DNA of 10,638 nt. Source: Puniceicoccales bacterium. GTDB taxonomy: Bacteria; Verrucomicrobiota; Verrucomicrobiia; Opitutales; JAIRLM01. Made by a program: the position numbers and the translations under genes. The stretch lies in NCBI GenBank assembly GCA_031254835.1, contig JAIRTQ010000052.1, positions 1 through 10,638 on the forward strand. Direction: 5' to 3'. The notes beneath the pieces are model-generated. The model did no database searches and had not been told where the DNA came from. It saw only the letters and a list, made by a program, of their open reading frames with translations. Shown one piece after another: positions 6,387 to 10,638 of the stretch (within the stretch, counting starts at the first letter, position 1; every line of letters begins with the position of its first letter).

Positions 6387-7586
6387 ATGAAAACCACTTC
6401 CCGCCTGCCGCAACTCTTGGGAGCCAGGAGCTCCTTCAGCCCCATCCGCAATCTTAGTCCGGAAAGCCTCACCCGACACCTGGACGCTTTCCACGCCGGG
6501 AATCTGCGGCCGGCCGCTCTCCTCTGGGGCGCCATCGAACGGCGGGACGATGTTTTGCAGGCCGTTGCCTCCAAAAGGAAAAAGGGAGTGGCGCGACTCC
6601 AGTGGGATATTTTGACGACCGATGGAAGCCCGGAGGCCCTTGCCCAGCAGACGGCTCTTCGATTTTTTTATAACAGCTTGAGCTGCGTAAATGCCGTCGA
6701 CGGGAACGAGCGGGGCGGATTTAGTTTATTAGTACGGCAAATGATGGACGCGGTCGGAAAAAAATACGCCGTCCACGAAATCGTCTACCGAATTCACGGC
6801 CAGAGCCGCACCGAAGAGGGATTGCGACCCCTGATCTCCGCCGAGTTTCGTTTTGTCCCGTTGGAATTTTTCGAAAACTGCACGGGACGGCTCCGTTTTC
6901 TTGCGCGGGAAGATGCCAGGGAAGGCCTGGCCCTGGAGGAGGGCTCCTGGCTTACCACCGTGGGAGACGGGCTCATGGAGGCCTGCTCCATCGCTTACCT
7001 CTTTAAACATTTGCCCCTCCGTGACTGGCTCATCTATTGCGAGCGGAATGGCATGCCCGGAATAAAGGGCATTACGGACGCCTTCCCGGGAACCAGCCAG
7101 TGGGAAGTCGCCAAGCGGGCGGTGGAGTCCTTTGGGGCCGAATTTCATGCCCTCATGACAGCGGGCAGCGACTTGCAGGCCATCGACTTGGGTGCGAGAG
7201 GGGAACTGCCCTACCCGGGCCTGGTGGAGCGCATGGATCGGGCCATGGCGGCACTCTGGTGCGGTTCGGACCTTTCCACCCTCTCCCGCGCCAGCGCCGT
7301 CGGCGCCTCCCTCCAATCCGGCGAGAGGGCTTCTCTGGAGGCGGAGGATGCGGCCATGATTTCAGAAACACTTAACGCTCAGGTGGACCGCTACGTGCTG
7401 GGCCACCTATTTGGCAATGGTCCCGCCCTGGCCTACCTGAGGCTGCGTCCGGTTGCCCAAGAGGATGTCCTGCGGGACTTGGAAATCTACGAACGGCTCA
7501 GCCGGCTAGGGATTTCCATTCCGGTCGGCGAACTGCGGGAACGCTTCGGCATCGGCCTTCCGGAAAAGGGTGAGACGGAGAGCTAG
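6387..7586 (+). CDS. Mu gp29-like phage portal protein (DUF935), solitary
   Basis: The 399-residue protein matches the DUF935 portal family of Mu-like phages, in which twelve copies form the ring through which DNA enters the capsid. Seen in order: the start region with DDVLQAVASKRK and ARLQWDI (about 54-75), DAVGKKYAVHEIVY (121-134, family pattern D-A-x-x-x-G-x-x-x-x-E-I), FKHLPLRDWLIYCERNGMPG (206-225, family pattern F-K-x-x-x-x-x-D-W-x-x-x-x-E-x-x-G-x-P) and the LWCGSDLSTLSRASAVGASL part (290-309) that aligns with the family's G-Q-T-x-T block. It is slightly short for the family but intact. The start ATG at 6387 has GGAAG nine bases upstream. No terminase, protease, capsid or other phage gene lies on either side in this window, and base composition resembles the surrounding host genes. 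It may be a prophage relic kept intact or a domesticated gene. Its stop overlaps that of the convergent glycosyltransferase. Confidence 0.8.
   Translation: MKTTSRLPQLLGARSSFSPIRNLSPESLTRHLDAFHAGNLRPAALLWGAIERRDDVLQAVASKRKKGVARLQWDILTTDGSPEALAQQTALRFFYNSLSCVNAVDGNERGGFSLLVRQMMDAVGKKYAVHEIVYRIHGQSRTEEGLRPLISAEFRFVPLEFFENCTGRLRFLAREDAREGLALEEGSWLTTVGDGLMEACSIAYLFKHLPLRDWLIYCERNGMPGIKGITDAFPGTSQWEVAKRAVESFGAEFHALMTAGSDLQAIDLGARGELPYPGLVERMDRAMAALWCGSDLSTLSRASAVGASLQSGERASLEAEDAAMISETLNAQVDRYVLGHLFGNGPALAYLRLRPVAQEDVLRDLEIYERLSRLGISIPVGELRERFGIGLPEKGETES
7583..7586. other. Shared CTAG: convergent stop codons overlap
   Basis: The portal gene ends with TAG at 7584-7586 and the glycosyltransferase ends with TAG (read on the minus strand) at 7583-7585. 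Both stops lie in one palindromic CTAG. No terminator fits between the two genes, so their transcripts must run into each other. Confidence 0.9.
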
Positions 7587-8860
7587 GCTGAATTTACCCC
7601 TTCCACCATCCGATCCCGGATGAAATCTTCGAGCCGGCCCACCTCATTCTCTAAAGAAAAATTCTCTACGAAAATGCGGTGGGATTCGCGGGCCAGCTCA
7701 ATTGCCTTCTCCGGATTGGTCCGGATCCACTTCATGTGATCGTCGATCTGGCGGAACATTTCTTCCGGTGTGGCCTCCTGGTCCACGTAGAGGACGGAAT
7801 CGCCGAAATGTTTTATAATAAAAGGATGTTTGTCGCTGATAATCACATTGGACGCGGCAGCAGCTTCAAAAAAACGGCTGGTGGTGGTCCCTCCGGCCAG
7901 ATGATTGTCGCCGTGTAGAACAAGGGAAACGCCGGCAGAACGAATCGTATTCAGCAGCGCACCGCCATCCCAAGCGACGAATCCGCGGTAAGATTTTGGC
8001 GTTCTACTCTTCCATACGCCTGAGCCGTAGACGTCGAAGTAGTCCGTCTCGTCGAGTAGACGGTAAAGTTGACCATAGCGCTGCCCGCGACGCGAATCAT
8101 GGCAGACGCCGCCGTAGAACAGGTGCCGCTTGGGGCTCGCATCAAATGAAGTTTTCCCTACAGAGGGGAAAAATTGCATGCCTAGCAGCGATTTTCCCTT
8201 TTTGGCAGCCGATTGCTGCAGTTCGGCAATGTCCGGCATGCAGTACAAAATGTTCCTGTAACGTAAAATTTTCTCTGGAGTGCAGACCCGCGAAGACTTA
8301 TGGGGCTGGGCAAGCATCAGTGCGCTCGGCACACCCTCAGGCGGAGCGAAATAGGGGCATAGGCACAGGACAAAGGACGGATTGATTTGCTTTAACATTT
8401 GCTTCGTATCTTCCCTGCAGATGCAACACTCGTGGCCGCGGCGGCCAAATTCTTCCAGCAGACGTTTCGCAGCGGATGCTTCCCCCATCCAACTGCGCGC
8501 TGTTAACACTACGATCCTTAGAGAACCTTCCGCCCTCGCTAGCGGCTCGTCCGTCTGGCAGGCGCTGCACAGCTTCTCCCAGAATTCCTGCGATGAGCTA
8601 TCGGACCGTTCAATTGGACAGCGCTTTGCCGGCGACCGCCGGGAGTATTCGTGCGCCATTGGGTAGCGAATGCCGATTTCTCGGCCGCTAGGGCTATCCT
8701 GGGCGACCGCTGGCGGAGCGGCTAAAAATTCCTCCTCTCCCAAAGATGGAAAAGGCCGTTGGCTGAAAAGTGTGTCGTTCAATCTGGTTATTTGCATGGC
8801 GTAAGCGAGTGTGCCTGCTGTGGGGAGCATGTCCATGTTTTTCCGTTGACGGAGTGCCAT
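7583..8860 (-). CDS. CgeB-type glycosyltransferase (GT-B fold, family 1-like)
   Basis: The 425-residue protein has a GT-B layout. An N-terminal Rossmann-like strand LRIVVLTARSW begins at residue 114, followed by HECCICREDT and SFVLCLCPYF. The C-terminal half has HLFYGGVCHDSRRGQRYGQL (246-265), YFDVYGSG, the donor-site region GGTTTSRFFEAAAASNVIIS (323-342), FGDSVLYVD (352-360), and a terminal helix with ARESHRIFVENFSLENEV. This is the pattern of Glyco_trans_1_2/CgeB-like transferases that move sugar from nucleotide sugars to surface glycans or proteins; the substrate is unknown. Residues 1-112 are an extension with no family match that I see. At the ATG at 8860 the GGAAG is too close; the ATG at 8836 (residue 9) has CGGAA at normal spacing and may be the true start. 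The binding-protein gene begins only 20 bases away on the other strand. Confidence 0.75.
   Translation of the reverse strand: MALRQRKNMDMLPTAGTLAYAMQITRLNDTLFSQRPFPSLGEEEFLAAPPAVAQDSPSGREIGIRYPMAHEYSRRSPAKRCPIERSDSSSQEFWEKLCSACQTDEPLARAEGSLRIVVLTARSWMGEASAAKRLLEEFGRRGHECCICREDTKQMLKQINPSFVLCLCPYFAPPEGVPSALMLAQPHKSSRVCTPEKILRYRNILYCMPDIAELQQSAAKKGKSLLGMQFFPSVGKTSFDASPKRHLFYGGVCHDSRRGQRYGQLYRLLDETDYFDVYGSGVWKSRTPKSYRGFVAWDGGALLNTIRSAGVSLVLHGDNHLAGGTTTSRFFEAAAASNVIISDKHPFIIKHFGDSVLYVDQEATPEEMFRQIDDHMKWIRTNPEKAIELARESHRIFVENFSLENEVGRLEDFIRDRMVEGVNSA
8846..8851 (+). promoter_or_regulatory. Candidate -35 box for the importer operon
   Basis: TTGACG matches the sigma-70 -35 consensus in five of six bases and lies 30 bases before the GTG of the binding-protein gene. 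At 17 bases spacing the -10 position reads TGCTGA, a poor match, so the promoter is only a candidate. A start from it would fall at or near the GTG, giving almost no leader. The box lies inside the first codons of the divergent glycosyltransferase frame. Confidence 0.25.
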
Positions 8861-8880
8861 ACTTCCGTTGCTGAGATCGC

Positions 8881-9606
8881 GTGCGCCTGCGTGTCTTTTT
8901 TTCTGTCGTGGCCTTGTTTTTGTCCGGCTGTGGCGGGCGAGAGAGTTCCGCTCTTCCCCTGCGCATCGCCCTGTCCGCCGATTACCCGCCCTTCGAATTT
9001 GTGGAAAAGGGCAAGCCGGTAGGTTTTGAAGTGGATCTGGGTCGGTCCGTGGCCGAAGAACTGGGACGTAAGGCGGTCTTCGTAGACATGTCTTTCAGCG
9101 CCATTTTGCCGTCATTGAACGCCGGAATGGCGGACATGGCTGCGTCTACTATCACGGTCACGGAAGAGCGAAAGAGGAATTTTGCTTTTTCCAGGACATA
9201 CTTCTGCGAAGAACTGCAGCTGCTCTATCTGTCATCGAGGCCCGTGGATCCGGCGCAAAAATTCCGCGGTCGGAGGGTCGCCTGCCAGTTGGGTTCCACC
9301 ATGGAGCTGTGGCTGCGGCAGAATGCCCCAGACTGTACCACGGTAACCGTGGACAGCAACGTGCAGGCGGTGGAGGCGCTGAAGGCGGGGCAGGTGGACG
9401 CGGTGGTGGTGGACGGCAGTCAGGCGAAGTCCTTTTGCGCGCGGAATAAACAGCTCCGAAGCATCTTTTTGGCCCGTTCGGACCGCGGCTACGCCATCGC
9501 ATTTTCCAAAAATTCTCCACTTATAGATCCCGTGAATGAAATCCTGGAGGCCATGGAGAAAAGCGGTAAATTGCAGCAATTGAAAGAGAAGTGGGGTCTT
9601 CTGTGA
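8881..9606 (+). CDS. Amino-acid ABC importer, substrate-binding lipoprotein
   Basis: A 241-residue family 3 solute-binding protein (SBP_bac_3). It begins with a lipoprotein signal peptide (MRLRVFFSVVALFLSGCGG), whose lipobox L-S-G-C puts the lipidated cysteine at residue 17. Then come LRIALSADYPPFEF, GKPVGFEVDLGRSVAEELG, the STITVTEERKRNFAFSRTYF block whose arginine normally binds the substrate carboxylate, CQLGSTMELWL and DAVVVDGSQAK. This fits capture of a polar amino acid in the periplasm for the permease and ATPase encoded next. The start is GTG at 8881: an in-frame TGA at 8872-8874 rules out anything longer, and the reading from here gives a complete signal peptide. The ribosome binding site (GAGA) is weak. 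Its TGA stop overlaps the permease start. Confidence 0.9.
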   Translation: MRLRVFFSVVALFLSGCGGRESSALPLRIALSADYPPFEFVEKGKPVGFEVDLGRSVAEELGRKAVFVDMSFSAILPSLNAGMADMAASTITVTEERKRNFAFSRTYFCEELQLLYLSSRPVDPAQKFRGRRVACQLGSTMELWLRQNAPDCTTVTVDSNVQAVEALKAGQVDAVVVDGSQAKSFCARNKQLRSIFLARSDRGYAIAFSKNSPLIDPVNEILEAMEKSGKLQQLKEKWGLL

Positions 9607-10244
9607 GCTTTTTCTCTGACCTGGCCTACGTGGGCGGTGGGCTGGCCGTGACCTTCTTGCTGCTGTTCGGCGGACTGGCCGTCGGATTTTCCCTGGGTCT
9701 CCTGCTGGCAATCCTCCGCCACTGCGGCGTGGCCGTCCGCCCTATCCGCCGCTACGTCTCTCTACTGCGCGGCACTCCCCTATTGTTGCAGCTGAGCCTG
9801 ATCTACTTCGCCCTGCCGACCATCCTGGGAATTCGTCTGAATGTCGTCTGGGCCGGCGTTATCGCCTTTGGCCTGAACAGTTCCGCCTACATGTCGGAAA
9901 TTTTTCGCTCCGGCATCGGCAGCATCCCCCGGGGACAGTTCGAAGCCGTACGGACCCTCCGCATCCCAGCCATTTCCGCCTGGCGAGACATCTACCTGCC
10001 CCAAATTTTTGCCCGCATCCTGCCGGCCCTCACGGGAGAGATCATCGCCCTTCTCAAAGAGACGGCCCTCATCGCCACCTTGGGCGGATCCGACCTGATG
10101 CGTAGGTCGCAAGTTTTGGCCGCAGAGCGCTTTACCTACTTTATTCCTCTCTGCATGGCCGGCCTCTACTACTACGCACTGGTGTGTCTCGTGGAGCGCT
10201 TTGGCAGAAAATTAGAAAGGCGCCTATGCCATGCTGCGGGTTGA
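9603..10244 (+). CDS. Amino-acid ABC importer, permease (HisM/GlnP-like)
   Basis: A 213-residue inner-membrane permease of the polar amino-acid family. It has about five hydrophobic segments, the RGTPLLLQLSLIYFALP block, the cytoplasmic EAA loop (EAVRTLRIPAISAWRDIYLP), and LKETALIATLGGSDLMRRSQ. The EAA loop docks on the ATPase; its conserved glycine is replaced by arginine here (E-A-V-R-T-L-R), an unusual change. I chose the GTG at 9603, four bases overlapping the upstream stop (GTGA) with GTGGGG a few bases before it, the normal arrangement for coupled translation. A GTG at 9591 is also in frame but would overlap by 16 bases. It probably acts as a homodimer, since only one permease gene is seen before the ATPase gene, which overlaps its end by 14 bases. 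Confidence 0.88.
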   Translation: MSFFSDLAYVGGGLAVTFLLLFGGLAVGFSLGLLLAILRHCGVAVRPIRRYVSLLRGTPLLLQLSLIYFALPTILGIRLNVVWAGVIAFGLNSSAYMSEIFRSGIGSIPRGQFEAVRTLRIPAISAWRDIYLPQIFARILPALTGEIIALLKETALIATLGGSDLMRRSQVLAAERFTYFIPLCMAGLYYYALVCLVERFGRKLERRLCHAAG

Positions 10245-10638
10245 AGACGTTCGAAAAAATTTTCAGGGCAATCCAGTTCTCCGTGGCGTAACGTTCTCCG
10301 TCCATGCGGGCGAAGTGGTGGGCCTGGCGGGTCCCTCAGGCGGTGGGAAATCTACCCTATTGCGCTGCATAGAAGGCCTGGAGACCGTTGACGGCGGGAC
10401 AATCGTCCTGGACGGTTCCGTGGGCTTCATGTTCCAGGATTTTCAGCTATTTCCGCACATGACTGTCCTCGAAAATCTTACCTACGCTCCAGCACTCAGA
10501 AAAGATGGGAAGGATTATCGAAAAAAAGCAATGGATATGCTTGATAGGCTTGGATTGCCGGAAAAGGCAGCGGAATATCCGCACAGCCTGTCAGGAGGGC
10601 AAAAACAGAGGGTCGCCCTGGCCAGAAGTTTGATGATA
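10231..10638 (+). CDS. Amino-acid ABC importer, ATPase, N-terminal 136 residues
   Basis: This is the ATP-hydrolysing subunit of the same importer, cut by the window end. It shows Walker A GPSGGGKST (34-42), the Q-loop in GFMFQDFQLFPHMTVLENL (Q69) and the ABC signature LSGGQKQR (110-117). Walker B and the H-loop lie beyond the window. The distance from the Walker A lysine to the Q-loop glutamine is 29 residues, about 15 fewer than in E. coli GlnQ as I recall it; the missing piece lies between L-D-G and V-G-F-M-F-Q. The start ATG at 10231 has GAAAGG ten bases upstream and overlaps the permease end by 14 bases. An ATG at 10226 is in another frame. The last 150 bases are somewhat AT-richer than the part before. 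Confidence 0.9.
   Translation, partial: MLRVEDVRKNFQGNPVLRGVTFSVHAGEVVGLAGPSGGGKSTLLRCIEGLETVDGGTIVLDGSVGFMFQDFQLFPHMTVLENLTYAPALRKDGKDYRKKAMDMLDRLGLPEKAAEYPHSLSGGQKQRVALARSLMI

Noticed and set aside
1..10638. CRISPR arrays, tRNA or rRNA genes, insertion sequences
   Set aside because: I looked for regular direct repeats, T-loop signatures, and transposase-like proteins, and saw none.

Overview
The window looks like a chromosomal stretch of a Gram-negative, diderm bacterium. The evidence is two lipoprotein signal peptides, an autotransporter-type beta-barrel ending in phenylalanine, an FtsB/DivIC-like division protein and a polar amino-acid ABC importer. The eukaryote-like UDP-sugar pyrophosphorylase and the barrel style remind me of Verrucomicrobia (Opitutae-like) within the PVC group, but no rRNA or marker gene is present, so this is a tentative inference. 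Most genes are GC-rich with tight packing and frequent GTG starts; one large gene is visibly AT-richer.

Layout. Positions 1 to about 6212 read on the minus strand. In transcription order (right to left) they are: a 654-residue unknown protein with a possible papain-like Cys/His/Asp triad (4248-6212); a 296-base gap with several inverted repeats; an FtsB/DivIC-like protein (3619-3951) and a UTP-sugar-1-phosphate uridylyltransferase-like protein (2182-3615) separated by 3 bases; a broken autotransporter-like gene (about 820-2098); a DUF502 membrane protein (116-733); and the start of a lipoprotein gene (1-91). Then a solitary Mu gp29-like phage portal gene lies on the plus strand (6387-7586). 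It converges on a CgeB-type glycosyltransferase (minus, 7583-8860), and the two stop codons share one CTAG. Twenty bases from the glycosyltransferase start, a plus-strand operon begins: substrate-binding lipoprotein, permease and ATPase of an amino-acid importer (8881 to beyond the window end), with overlapping gene ends.

How the parts work together. The importer is a coherent three-gene transporter. FtsB-like and pyrophosphorylase genes form a probable operon linking division and sugar-nucleotide supply, and the glycosyltransferase may use such nucleotides for surface glycans. The accessory part is the middle (about 3950-7590): an AT-richer unknown gene beside an orphan phage portal gene, without other phage genes. 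The autotransporter-like gene carries an in-frame TGA, a frameshift and probably a lost stop codon, which points to ongoing gene decay. The most notable candidates are the possible cysteine peptidase, the orphan portal, and the pyrophosphorylase with an altered nucleotide-binding loop.
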